Source: Thalassospira profundimaris WP0211 (GTDB taxonomy: Bacteria; Pseudomonadota; Alphaproteobacteria; Rhodospirillales; Thalassospiraceae). Taken from it: DNA of 64,000 bases. The notes beneath the pieces were generated by a model. It was not told where the DNA came from and ran no database searches. It saw only the letters and a program-made list of their open reading frames with translations. Below, piece by piece: positions 18,126 to 26,723 of this stretch. How positions within the stretch are numbered: position 1 is the stretch's first letter; each line of letters opens with the position of its first letter. The translations under genes were made by a program, and so were the position numbers. Where the stretch lies: the NCBI RefSeq assembly GCF_000300275.1, contig NZ_AMRN01000012.1, positions 1-64,000 of the forward strand, given 5' to 3'.

Positions 18126-19286
18126 TTAATTGCCTTCCGGGGCACTGGTTCCGAGGTTCTCGGGCGAGAAGATGTTGTTGCCAAACGGGCTTGGTGCCGA
18201 TGCACTGCCCTCATCACCGCCAAGCGGGCCAAGGTTGGGCATTGTCGGGGCTGGCACAGCCTGTTGCGGTGAGTTGATCGATTGCTGTTCCATCAACTGC
18301 TGTTGCAGGGCGCGCTTTTCTTCAAGGACTTGCGCCGTGCAGACACTGGAATCATGGTTCTGGATAAACAGAACCGCGGCAAGTGTCAGAGCACCCAAAA
18401 TCACGGCAACCGTTCCCGGGTGCGTCGCGATCTTCAGGGCCGGTCGTTCGGCAATCACATGGGCCCAGCCCTTGCTGTAATAGCGATTGCGGCATTCATA
18501 AATGATCGCCCCGATCAGCGTGATGGCGATGATAATCACCGCCACGGCCGAGATTGACGGATCAAGACCATACCGCACCTTGGACGACAGAACCGTGGTG
18601 AAGGTGCTGCTTGAAACAATCGTAAACACGGTGGTGTTGTAGTTTTCAAGCGATGCCAGAAACGCCAGAACCGTGGCCGAACCAATCGCCGGCGCCATGA
18701 AGGGCAAAAGCACTTTGACAAACGCCTGCGTGGGCGTTGCACCCATATCAAGGGCCGCCTCGGTCAGCGTGGTGTCAAACCGCTGAATACGTGACAGGAA
18801 CACCAGCATCGAATAAGCGGCGATAAAGGTCACCTGACCAAAGATGGTCAGGAACGTTCCGTCATAGAAGAAGCTCTCATACGGTGCATTGAACAACGTG
18901 CCGATCCGGTCCCAGAAAATCAGGGTCGAAAGACCGATGACAACGCCGGGCACGAGAATGGGCGCAATGAAGATCGTATAAAGGGCTGCGCGTAATTTGG
19001 GACCAACCTGTGACAGCGTGATCGCGGCTGCCAGTCCGATTGGAATGGCAACACAAACAACGCCCACCCCGATCAAAAGCGAATTACCAAGCCCGGAAAG
19101 AAGCTTGTCGTCGCTGGCAAGCTTGCCAAACCAGTCGGTGGTAAAACACTCCCACGGTGATACGCGCGGGAAGGTCGATGAGTTGAACGCGGTGATCACC
19201 ATGATGATCAGCGGCCCGAATAGATAGGCAAAGAACAGGGTCAAATACAGACCGGGGATCAATGCAGTCGGGGATTTCATCTTCAT
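18126..19286 (-). CDS. PotC-like ABC permease with an extra C-terminal membrane segment and tail
   Basis: A 386-aa inner-membrane permease of a polyamine-type importer. Residues 1 to about 275 are a normal PotC-like unit, with the EAA coupling loop in the EAALDMGATPTQAF segment. The family is usually 260-290 aa, so about 100 residues are extra. They comprise a cytoplasmic stretch, a seventh hydrophobic segment (VAVILGALTLAAVLFI), a short heptad-like segment (EEKRALQQQLMEQQ) and a Pro/Gly/Ser-rich end. By topology the tail would be periplasmic, where the binding protein docks. The frame is clean up to the stop, so this does not look like a frameshift. The start has GGGGAG eight bases upstream and overlaps the partner permease stop. 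Confidence 0.87.
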   Translation of the reverse strand: MKMKSPTALIPGLYLTLFFAYLFGPLIIMVITAFNSSTFPRVSPWECFTTDWFGKLASDDKLLSGLGNSLLIGVGVVCVAIPIGLAAAITLSQVGPKLRAALYTIFIAPILVPGVVIGLSTLIFWDRIGTLFNAPYESFFYDGTFLTIFGQVTFIAAYSMLVFLSRIQRFDTTLTEAALDMGATPTQAFVKVLLPFMAPAIGSATVLAFLASLENYNTTVFTIVSSSTFTTVLSSKVRYGLDPSISAVAVIIIAITLIGAIIYECRNRYYSKGWAHVIAERPALKIATHPGTVAVILGALTLAAVLFIQNHDSSVCTAQVLEEKRALQQQLMEQQSINSPQQAVPAPTMPNLGPLGGDEGSASAPSPFGNNIFSPENLGTSAPEGN

Positions 19287-20203
19287 TGTTTGATCTCCCC
19301 GATCGAAACCTTGAACAGGCGCATCACCAGCAGGACAAGCGCGATACAGACAATCAGAAGGACCATCGCATAGGCCGACCCGCGCGGCCAGTTGCCGCCG
19401 GAGTTAAACCATTGATAGACCAACTGCGTGAACCACAGGTTTGATGGGCCCCCCAAGATCTGTGGTGCCGCAAGTGCGCCTGATGTCAGCATGAAGACCA
19501 TGGTCATGCCCGATGCAATGCCCGGCTTGGCATAGGGAATGACCACCTTGGCATGGACCTGCCACCAGTTGGCCCCCATGTCACGCGCGGCTTCGATCTG
19601 ATTTCGATCAAGGCTTTCAATCGCGTTATAAAGCGGGAAGATCATCAAAAGGATGTAGGCATAAGCCAACCCGGCATAAAGCGCGACATCCTGACGGATA
19701 AAGTCAATTGGCGTATCCCAAAGTCCAAGCCCCATGCCCGTTTCATTGATGACACCCGTGGCGCCAAACAGAATACGAAACGCAAAGGCACGCAGGATTT
19801 CGTTGATCCAATAGGGCACGATAAGCGCCAATACTAGCAAGCGCGCCTTGGCCCCGGTCGATGATTTGGCCAGCACAAAGGCCACCGGGTAACAGATGAT
19901 CAAATCGAACACTGTGACGAACACAGCCGCAAGCAGTGTTTTGAAAAGGATGCCGATATCAAGGGTGTTTATCCCGTCGGACGCACCACTTCCTTGGAAG
20001 AAATATCGATATTGCTCAAGGGTATAGACGTCTTCGGGGCCGCCAATCTTGGCCGGTGGCAGGTTAAATCGGAACGAATAATCCAGCATGGTCAGTTGCG
20101 GCAGGATGATCAGAATGAACACCCAAAGACTGACCGCAAGCATCAGATAGATCGAGACCGCCATCCCGTTGCGTCTGACAAGGTCATAAAAAAGATCACG
20201 CAT
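19283..20203 (-). CDS. PotB-like ABC permease
   Basis: A 306-aa inner-membrane permease of a spermidine/putrescine-type importer. It has an N-terminal signal-anchor (YLMLAVSLWVFILIILPQL), about six membrane segments, and the EAA loop as EAARDMGANWWQVHAKVVIP. The upstream gap to the ATPase gene is 12 bases with AAGGGGG before the start. Its stop overlaps the start of the PotC-like gene. Substrate specificity lies with the binding protein and cannot be read here. Confidence 0.92.
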   Translation of the reverse strand: MRDLFYDLVRRNGMAVSIYLMLAVSLWVFILIILPQLTMLDYSFRFNLPPAKIGGPEDVYTLEQYRYFFQGSGASDGINTLDIGILFKTLLAAVFVTVFDLIICYPVAFVLAKSSTGAKARLLVLALIVPYWINEILRAFAFRILFGATGVINETGMGLGLWDTPIDFIRQDVALYAGLAYAYILLMIFPLYNAIESLDRNQIEAARDMGANWWQVHAKVVIPYAKPGIASGMTMVFMLTSGALAAPQILGGPSNLWFTQLVYQWFNSGGNWPRGSAYAMVLLIVCIALVLLVMRLFKVSIGEIKQ

Positions 20204-20215
20204 GATACGGCCCCC

Positions 20216-21313
20216 TTACGCGCTGGCCAATTCGCCCGGTTTGAGCGCAATGCCCATTTCCGGTGCGAAATCGAGTTTGACCGGGGTATTGGCATCAATC
20301 GCGTTGGTGCCATCATTGATCAGCGAAAGCTTAAGGTCCGTGCCACTCGCATTCATCACGATATGGCGCATATTGCCCTCGAACTCTTCGGTGACGAAGT
20401 TGGTTTCGAACTGATTGATAGCACTATCGTCTTTCGAAAGCCGAAGCGCTTCTGGACGCACGAACAGATGGCAGGCATCCCCGGGCGCCAAGGCAGGGCC
20501 GCCCGCCGGATGGTTTTCGACCGTAAAGGGGGTGCCAAGACCCGCATCGATTTTCATTGTCTTGCCGTCATTGGACAAAACCGTGCCATCAAGCACATTG
20601 TTTTCACCGACAAATGACGCGACAAAGCTTGTCGTCGGGTGATCATAGATCGCCTTGCCATCGCCGATCTGCTCGATCTTGCCCTTGTTCATCACCGCAA
20701 TGCGGTCTGACATGGTCAGGGCCTCACCCTGATCGTGGGTGATGTAGATAAAGGTCAGACCGACCTGTTTTTGAATGGCGCGCAATTCAGTGCGCATGTG
20801 TTGCCGCAGTTTAAGATCAAGGGCCGACAACGGTTCATCAAGAAGAAGAATGTCAGGTTCAACCGCAAGGGCGCGGGCAATCGCCACACGCTGTTTCTGA
20901 CCACCGGAAAGTTCGCTGACTTTCTTGTCGCCCTGACCGGGCAGGGCAATCAGTTCAAGCAACTCATCGGCACGTTTGCGCCGGGTTTTCTTGTCCACGC
21001 CACGTACTTCCAGGGGGAAGGCGATGTTATCAGCGACCGTACGCAACGGGAAAAGCGCAAGGTTTTGGAAAATAAGCGCGGTGGGACGTTTGTTCGGGCC
21101 AACGCCACGCATGTCCTGACCACCGATTTTGACCTTGCCGCGTGTTGGTTCCTGAAAACCGGAAATACAGCGCAAAAGCGTTGTCTTGCCACAGCCCGAC
21201 GGGCCGAGGAATGAAAAGAACTCGCCACCCGCGATGTTCAGATTTGCTTTATGGACAGCGGTGAATTCGCCGAACTCTACCCAGACATGCTCAAGCGAAA
21301 TTTCTTTGGTCAT
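20216..21313 (-). CDS. PotA-like ABC transporter ATPase
   Basis: A 365-aa ATPase with a C-terminal TOBE-type regulatory domain. It has Walker A GPSGCGKTT, signature LSGGQKQRVAIARAL, Walker B ILLLDEPLSALD and switch His in ITHDQGEAL, followed by about 120 residues of beta-rich domain from residue 240 on. These features place it in the PotA/FbpC group that energises polyamine, sugar or iron importers. It is co-directional with both permeases downstream and the binding-protein gene upstream. Confidence 0.93.
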   Translation of the reverse strand: MTKEISLEHVWVEFGEFTAVHKANLNIAGGEFFSFLGPSGCGKTTLLRCISGFQEPTRGKVKIGGQDMRGVGPNKRPTALIFQNLALFPLRTVADNIAFPLEVRGVDKKTRRKRADELLELIALPGQGDKKVSELSGGQKQRVAIARALAVEPDILLLDEPLSALDLKLRQHMRTELRAIQKQVGLTFIYITHDQGEALTMSDRIAVMNKGKIEQIGDGKAIYDHPTTSFVASFVGENNVLDGTVLSNDGKTMKIDAGLGTPFTVENHPAGGPALAPGDACHLFVRPEALRLSKDDSAINQFETNFVTEEFEGNMRHIVMNASGTDLKLSLINDGTNAIDANTPVKLDFAPEMGIALKPGELASA

Positions 21314-21424
21314 AGAACTGACAACCCCCTGAAAACGTCAAAGCCCGTTCGCCCGTAAACACAGGCGATACCGGAATTATTGTTGTTTGAAATGCATCGG
21401 CCCTAGGATCATGTCCCTAGAAAC

Positions 21425-21460
21425 CCAAAAAGGGCGACACGCGCAAAGTCGTGCCGCCCC
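21425..21460 (-). terminator. Terminator-like hairpin between binding-protein and ATPase genes
   Basis: On the minus strand GGGCGGCACG and CGTGTCGCCC (one mismatch) form a stem followed by a T-run. It lies 12 bp after the binding-protein stop and about 110 bp before the ATPase start. Partial read-through would give more binding protein than permease/ATPase. The rest of 21314-21471 shows nothing else. Confidence 0.75.
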
Positions 21461-21471
21461 AAAGATCGGAA

Positions 21472-22614
21472 TCAGGCGCTTTCGAAGCGGTTCACATATT
21501 CGGTACGCATGTCGGCATACCACTGCGGTTCGGACGGCCACGGGTTGAGGTTGGCCAATGCTTCGCCCGGATAGGCATCGGCAAAGTTCTTGGCATAGGC
21601 TTCGCCTGCGAACTTGTCGGCACCCAGAACCGGGGAGTTGTAACCGTGATGGTCAATTGCCTCACCTGCCAGTTCCGGCATGTAGGCATATTTGATGAAC
21701 TCATAAGCCTGTTCGATGTTTTCGGCACCAGTCGGCAGGGCAAGGCCATCGACCCATGCCAGCGCACCTTCTTTTGGCGCACGGTACATGACAGGTTCGC
21801 CAGCAGTTTTAAGCGCAAGCGGCGGGCCATCCCAGGTCTGGCCAACAATCACGCCTTCGTTCAGAAGACCGTTCTTCTGGGTATCGGCATCGTTCCAGAT
21901 CAGTTTGATATTGCCTTTGCGCGCGATGCACCATTCGGTGATCTTTTCCCAAACAGGGCGCATTTCTTCTTCGGAGGTGTAGGCCTTCCAGACCGAACCC
22001 GGGGCCAGTTCGCCCGTGGTTTCCATGTAAAGGCCAGCCCCCAGCATCATGGAATGCGCGCGGCCCATGGTTTTGCCAGCATTGGCTTCGGACCAGACAT
22101 CGCCATAGGACGGGAACATGCCTTCTGGCTGGAACATATCGGTACGCCACGCCATGCCTTCGGTGCCCCAGATATGCGGCAGCCAATAGGTGGAGCCAGC
22201 CTCAAACGCCCAATCGGTGCTGCCGATCTTGGCCATTGCCGGGTTCACCGCCTCAATGGCGACTTTGGACATGTCGAACGGCTGAAGCAGTTCCAGTGCC
22301 TTCCACTGAAGGGCACGGTTGTTGGTCGGCGATACGATGTCAAAGCCGCGACCTTTGGAAGCCTTCATCTTGTTGATGATTTCCTCGTTCGAGCCGATGC
22401 CGGTGTAATTCACCTTGATGCCCGTTGCATCGGTAAACGATTTGAGGAACGTCTCTGGCAGATAATCAGACCACATCAGAATGTTGATTTCGCCAGAGGA
22501 TGCGAGTGCTTTTCTGCTGATAATTGCAGGCATTGCAAGTGCCGAACCGGCGGCAAGCGAACCTTTAAGAAGTGTGCGCCGGTTAAGTTTCGGGCCGGAA
22601 GTGAACTTGGTCAT
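21472..22614 (-). CDS. PotD-like periplasmic substrate-binding protein (Tat signal)
   Basis: A 380-aa extracellular solute-binding protein of the spermidine/putrescine (PotD/PotF) group. The N-terminus carries NRRTLLKGSLAAGSALAMPA, a twin-arginine-type signal, and the mature part starts near SSGEINILMWSDYLPE, a PotD-like opening. The start at 22614 has AGGAGA upstream. A longer frame adds 23 non-signal residues and is rejected. It is divergent from a MocR regulator, and the omega-aminotransferase lies beyond that. The ligand is therefore probably a polyamine, an amino acid such as beta-alanine, or another amine. That is inference from context. Confidence 0.9.
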   Translation of the reverse strand: MTKFTSGPKLNRRTLLKGSLAAGSALAMPAIISRKALASSGEINILMWSDYLPETFLKSFTDATGIKVNYTGIGSNEEIINKMKASKGRGFDIVSPTNNRALQWKALELLQPFDMSKVAIEAVNPAMAKIGSTDWAFEAGSTYWLPHIWGTEGMAWRTDMFQPEGMFPSYGDVWSEANAGKTMGRAHSMMLGAGLYMETTGELAPGSVWKAYTSEEEMRPVWEKITEWCIARKGNIKLIWNDADTQKNGLLNEGVIVGQTWDGPPLALKTAGEPVMYRAPKEGALAWVDGLALPTGAENIEQAYEFIKYAYMPELAGEAIDHHGYNSPVLGADKFAGEAYAKNFADAYPGEALANLNPWPSEPQWYADMRTEYVNRFESA

Positions 22615-22848
22615 CCGTATGTCTCCTGATAGCCGGGATTTTTCCCTTATGTGCGGCGCACCATGCGCCTCCCTGGTGGACATAACTTCCCTGAACCGAC
22701 CGCATTATGATCGCGGTTCTTGTTCCTGCTTTATCGCATTGACAAAATGGTACATCTGCCGGTTACTCTAGTAATAGAGCCACAAGGCAAAAACTATGGT
22801 GCCACGCCGGTTAACGTGCTGCAGTGCCGAATAAGAGGGGCATAACCG
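22615..22848. promoter_or_regulatory. Divergent promoter with candidate MocR sites
   Basis: 234 bp between the PotD-like gene and the MocR regulator. AATAGAGCCACA (22773-22784) is the exact reverse complement of TGTGGCTCTATT at 25890-25901, in the other promoter region of this locus. Two imperfect direct repeats, ATGGTACATCTGCCGGTTA (22747-22765) and ATGGTGCCACGCCGGTTA (22796-22813), flank it. Direct repeats are the usual target of MocR dimers. Site function is inferred. AGAGGGG eight bases upstream supports the MocR start. Confidence 0.5.
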
Positions 22849-24363
22849 ATGCTCGACATTCGACTTGAGGATCCGGCAATTGCCGGTCAAACCCTGCAGC
22901 AACAGCTGCATCAGTGCCTCGTCGATGCGATTCTTGAAGGTCGGTTACCGTCGCATGAACCCTTGCCATCGACCCGCGATCTGGCGTCCGCCCTTAAGGT
23001 GTCGCGCAATACGGTGGTGCTGGTTTATCAACGCCTGCTCGACGATGGATATCTGACAGCCGTCTGGCGGCGGGGACATTTCGTCAATGAGCAATATATC
23101 CGCCAGCAACTGCGCCTGAGTGTGGATACGCGGACCGCCTCGCTGTTTACCAAGGAACGCGATCCAGATTTGTGGCGACGCCATTTGCAGTTCCGCCCGA
23201 CCGAGGCGCGCAATATCGTCAAACCCGCCAACTGGCGCGATTTTCCCTATCCGTTCATCTATGGCCAGGTTTCACCCGACAAAACCACCATTTCGCGCTG
23301 GCGCGATTCCATGCGGCTGGCCGGGTCGCTTGCCCATTCGCAAAGTTGGGTCGGTGATCAGGTCGATATGGATGATCCGCAACTTCTTGAACAGATCATT
23401 ACCCGCATTCTGCCCCATCGTGGTTTGCGCGCCCATCCGGAACAGTTGCTGATTACCATTGGCGCGCAGAACGCGCTGTTTCTGGTCGGGCAGCTTCTGG
23501 CAGGGCGGGGCAGGACAGTTGGCGTCGAAGATCCGGGTTATGTGGATGCGCGCAATATCTTTGCCTCCACGGGGGCTGATATTTGCCCGCTTCCGATTGA
23601 TAGCGAAGGTCTTGCCAACTCACCCGTGCTGTCGAACTGCGATATGGTCTACACCACGCCATCGCACCAATGCCCCACCAGTGTCACCATGTCACTGGAT
23701 CGCCGTCTTCAGCTTGTTGAAAGGGCGCGCAAGGATGACTTCATCTTGGTCGAGGACGATTACGAGCATGAGCTGAATTATCTTGGTCATCAGCGCGCGG
23801 CGCTTAAAAGCTACGATAATTCCGGCCATATCATCTATATCGGCAGTCTGACCAAGCTGATGTTCCCCGGCTTGCGGATTGGTTACATCCTTGCCGACAG
23901 TGAACTGATCAAGGAATTACGTGCGCTGCGTCGCCTGAATTACCGCCACCCATCTGCACAGGATCAGCGCGCCATGGCCTTGTTCATCGGTGAAGGTCAT
24001 CTGGACTCACATCTGCGCCGGACGCGTGATCGCCTGTCGGAGAAGTGGCAATTGATGCAAAACGAAATTTCGCGGCAATTACCCGAATTGAATGTCACCC
24101 CGACCACGGGCGGGTCGGCGGTTTGGGTTAAACTGCCCGACAATATCGATGCTTGGGCCGTCCATCGCGAAGCCGCTAAACGCGGGGTTTTGGTCGAGCC
24201 GGGCGATGTGCACTATTGCGATCCAGACCGCGCACCGCGTGATCGCCTCAGACTGGGGTTTGCCGTGATTGAACGCGATCAGATTGCACCCGGCATCACT
24301 CAGTTGCGCAATGCCATCATGGCGGTGATTGCTGAAAACAGGAAAGGGACCGCTGCACAGTAA
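22849..24363 (+). CDS. MocR-type regulator (GntR winged helix fused to aminotransferase-like domain)
   Basis: A 504-aa PLP-dependent regulator. The N-terminal GntR wHTH covers about residues 10-80 (LPSTRDLASALKVSRNTVVLVY). A linker is followed by a fold-type-I aminotransferase domain with VEDPGY, TPSHQCP and the PLP-binding Lys in SLTKLMFPGLRIGY. Members such as GabR, PdxR and TauR bind an amino compound as a PLP adduct and activate nearby aminotransferase genes. This one is divergent from a PotABCD-type importer and points toward a class-III aminotransferase gene. Its effector is probably the imported amine or amino acid. Its last codons lie within a strong hairpin. Confidence 0.93.
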   Translation: MLDIRLEDPAIAGQTLQQQLHQCLVDAILEGRLPSHEPLPSTRDLASALKVSRNTVVLVYQRLLDDGYLTAVWRRGHFVNEQYIRQQLRLSVDTRTASLFTKERDPDLWRRHLQFRPTEARNIVKPANWRDFPYPFIYGQVSPDKTTISRWRDSMRLAGSLAHSQSWVGDQVDMDDPQLLEQIITRILPHRGLRAHPEQLLITIGAQNALFLVGQLLAGRGRTVGVEDPGYVDARNIFASTGADICPLPIDSEGLANSPVLSNCDMVYTTPSHQCPTSVTMSLDRRLQLVERARKDDFILVEDDYEHELNYLGHQRAALKSYDNSGHIIYIGSLTKLMFPGLRIGYILADSELIKELRALRRLNYRHPSAQDQRAMALFIGEGHLDSHLRRTRDRLSEKWQLMQNEISRQLPELNVTPTTGGSAVWVKLPDNIDAWAVHREAAKRGVLVEPGDVHYCDPDRAPRDRLRLGFAVIERDQIAPGITQLRNAIMAVIAENRKGTAAQ

Positions 24364-24386
24364 ACTGTGTGTATGGCGGTCCCTTT
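24343..24386 (+). terminator. Hairpin spanning the MocR stop codon
   Basis: AAAGGGACCGC (24343-24353) pairs with GCGGTCCCTTT (24376-24386). An inner CACAGT/ACTGTG stem sits at the apex, so the TAA stop lies inside the structure. The T-tract is short. It probably ends MocR transcription and, read from the other strand, that of the convergent aminotransferase. Confidence 0.7.
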
Positions 24387-24434
24387 AACGCGACCCCACT
24401 CCCCTGAGATCGGCATCTGTCCCCTGCAGGCAGA

Positions 24435-25754
24435 TTACATTGGTGCGCCAAGTACCTTCTGAAGGATGGCAACCATGTCGTCGATGTCCTGTTCGGTGCT
24501 GACGAACGCTGGCGCGAAAATGATCGCATCGCCGGTCGCCTTGACGTGAAGGCCTTCGTCGAACAATGCCCGCTGTGCCCAGCTTCCCTTTGCACCCGGC
24601 GCATCTCCCGGTGTCAGCTGAATACCCGACATCATGCCATAGCCGCGAAGGTCGCTGACATGGGGCAGGTTGCGCAGACCAAACACACCATCAAGAAAGT
24701 GCGAAGACAATTCGTTGGCACGTTCGAACAGTTTGTCCTTGGCATAGATATCAAGGGCTGCGATCCCGGCGGCACAGGCCACCGGATGGGCGGAATAGGT
24801 ATAGCCATGGAAGAATTCCGGGCGATCCGCATCGCCGGCAGCCTCAAAGACAGCCGCCTGAATTTCGGCACTGGTGGCAACCGCACTCATGGGAATAGCA
24901 CCGTTGGTCAGTGCCTTGGCCATGGTGATCAGGTCCGGCTTGACTGCGAATGCCTGGGAGGCGAAAGCAGAACCTGTTCGGCCAAAACCGGTAATCACTT
25001 CGTCAAATACCAGCAGGATGCCGTATTTGTCGCAAATCGCGCGAAGCTTTTCGAGATACCCTTTGGGTGGCACGATGGTGCCAATCGATCCGGCAATTGG
25101 TTCGACAAAGACCGCGGCAATGGTATCGCCGCCGTAGGTCTTGCAGATTTCCTCAAGATCATTGGCCAGATCCGCATCGGTTTCCGGCTGGCCGCGGGTG
25201 AATTTTTGTTCTTCGGTCCATGTGTGGCGCATATGCACGACATCACAGGTAATCCCGGAAAAATCACGTCGGTTATTAACCATCCCCGCAAGTGACGTAC
25301 CGCCAAGGTTCACCCCGTGATAGCCCCATGCGCGTGACACAAACCGGGTGCGCTGGGCATTGCCGGTCGCACGGTGATAGGCCAGACACATCTTCATTGC
25401 GGTATCAACCGCCTCGGAACCCGATCCGGCAAAGAACACGCGATCAAGCCCGTCTGGCAGGATGCCGGCCAGCTTTTCGGCAAATTCAAACGACACGGGG
25501 GCGGCGCGCTGGAAATGCGGTGAATAGTCAAGTGTGCTCAGTTGCTTGTAAACTGCATCGGCGATTTCCGGTCGTCCATGACCGGCCGCACAGCAAAACA
25601 GACCAGACGAACCATCCAGAATTTCACGGCCTTCCGGGGTCCAGTATTTCACACCTTCTGCCTTGGCAAACATCTGCGGTTCTTCGTGAAACAGACGGTT
25701 GTTGGTGAAAGGCATCCAATGGTTGGTCATGTTCGGCTTGACGGACACGTTCAT
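24435..25754 (-). CDS. Omega-amino acid:pyruvate aminotransferase (class III)
   Basis: A 439-aa PLP aminotransferase of the beta-alanine/omega-amino acid:pyruvate group. The N-terminal NHWMPFTNNRLF, GSSGLFCCAAGHGRP and FFAGSGSEAVDTA stretches are typical of that subgroup. VFDEVITGFGRTG holds the PLP-contacting Asp, and the Schiff-base Lys is in ITMAKALTNGAIP. The start at 25754 has AGGAG six bases upstream. An earlier in-frame start adds only six residues. Likely reaction: beta-alanine or a similar terminal amine plus pyruvate to a semialdehyde plus alanine. The YdfG-type reductase downstream on the other strand fits malonic semialdehyde. Taurine is another possible substrate, given the TSUP exporter. 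Confidence 0.88.
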   Translation of the reverse strand: MNVSVKPNMTNHWMPFTNNRLFHEEPQMFAKAEGVKYWTPEGREILDGSSGLFCCAAGHGRPEIADAVYKQLSTLDYSPHFQRAAPVSFEFAEKLAGILPDGLDRVFFAGSGSEAVDTAMKMCLAYHRATGNAQRTRFVSRAWGYHGVNLGGTSLAGMVNNRRDFSGITCDVVHMRHTWTEEQKFTRGQPETDADLANDLEEICKTYGGDTIAAVFVEPIAGSIGTIVPPKGYLEKLRAICDKYGILLVFDEVITGFGRTGSAFASQAFAVKPDLITMAKALTNGAIPMSAVATSAEIQAAVFEAAGDADRPEFFHGYTYSAHPVACAAGIAALDIYAKDKLFERANELSSHFLDGVFGLRNLPHVSDLRGYGMMSGIQLTPGDAPGAKGSWAQRALFDEGLHVKATGDAIIFAPAFVSTEQDIDDMVAILQKVLGAPM

Positions 25755-25950
25755 GCTGGCTCCTGTCGACAAGAGTGTGGGGCGGAAATCTTATGCTGCT
25801 AGCTAAACCCGTCCCCTCGCATGGCGTTAGTGCCAGAACTCGATAATATTTGGGTCCAGATCGCTATGTGGCTCCATCAAAAGGGACGATGTGGCTCTAT
25901 TGCCGACGCAGTCAGTGGCGTAATTCAGGTCTGTAACAACGAGGAATTCC
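25755..25950. promoter_or_regulatory. Divergent promoter with direct repeats of a possible MocR motif
   Basis: ATGTGGCTC occurs at 25866-25874 and 25889-25897, 23 bp apart in the same orientation. The second copy extends to TGTGGCTCTATT, which is shared in inverse orientation with the promoter of the MocR gene. The region sits between the aminotransferase and the TSUP exporter, so one regulator could serve both. Operator role inferred. Nothing else is seen here. Confidence 0.5.
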
Positions 25951-26685
25951 ATGGAACTGATCTTGTCTGGCATGGTCGTCGCGGTTGCCGCCCTGTTTCG
26001 TGGCGTCACCGGATTTGGCTTTGCACTGCTGGCAGCACTTGGTCTGTCAAGCTTGCTGGCCCCGGCAACGGCGACGCCGATCATCCTGATCATTGATATT
26101 GTTCTGACCGGCTTGATCCTGCGCGATTTTGATCGGGCCAAGGTCGACTGGCGGGCCTGTTCGATCCTGCTGACTTTCGGGCTTTTCGGGGCGGTGCTTG
26201 GCCCTTATGTCGCCTTTGCACTGGATGATCAGACCATCCGGATTGCCACCAACCTTGCAATTGCGGTGGCGGCACTGGTTGCCATGTTGCACCATCCGCC
26301 AAAATGGATGGGACATTTTGTCATCGGGGCACTGCTGGCCTGTTCGGTCGGTATCCTGATGTCGGGCTTTGCCGTTGGCGGACCATTGGTTGCAGCCTGG
26401 CTTTTGGCCGGTGGCACGCAGGATGTCCGCGTGCGTAACACGCTTGCGATCTATTTCGGCGCGGTTGATGTGCTGGGATTTATCACCCGTGCGGCCGCGG
26501 GCATGTTGCCCGATAATTTCATCGCACTTGTCCTGCCGCTGCTGGTGATTGCCATGATCGCCTATTTCCCCGGCGAGATGATCTATCGTCGGATGTCGGC
26601 AACCACCTGGCGCCGTGTTTGCGCCATCAGCCTCGTTCTTATTGCCATTATCGGTTTCGCTCAGACCATCGCGATTGGTCTGTGA
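25951..26685 (+). CDS. TSUP (TauE/SafE) family membrane exporter
   Basis: A 244-aa integral membrane protein with about seven hydrophobic segments. Family features are the early GVTGFGFALLAALGLSSL segment and a repeated second half with LMSGFAVGGPLVAAWLLAGG. TSUP proteins export small sulfonates, sulfite or other organic anions. The gene is preceded by GAGGA and followed after 38 bp by the YdfG-type gene. Placed beside an omega-aminotransferase, it could export the anionic end product (a 3-hydroxy acid, sulfite or sulfonate). No sulfite-releasing enzyme is seen here, so taurine breakdown is not proven. Confidence 0.85.
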   Translation: MELILSGMVVAVAALFRGVTGFGFALLAALGLSSLLAPATATPIILIIDIVLTGLILRDFDRAKVDWRACSILLTFGLFGAVLGPYVAFALDDQTIRIATNLAIAVAALVAMLHHPPKWMGHFVIGALLACSVGILMSGFAVGGPLVAAWLLAGGTQDVRVRNTLAIYFGAVDVLGFITRAAAGMLPDNFIALVLPLLVIAMIAYFPGEMIYRRMSATTWRRVCAISLVLIAIIGFAQTIAIGL

Positions 26686-26723
26686 CCCATTATATCAAAC
26701 TGTCTAAACCACCGGAGATCCCC

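Noticed and set aside
21451-22629. Long plus-strand frame opposite the PotD-like gene (392 aa)
   Set aside because: It mirrors the PotD-like gene, has no family motif or ribosome site, and the minus frame is a clear Tat-exported binding protein.
24435-26685. A complete taurine-degradation locus
   Set aside because: TSUP and the aminotransferase fit, but no sulfoacetaldehyde acetyltransferase, taurine dehydrogenase or phosphotransacetylase gene is present in the window.
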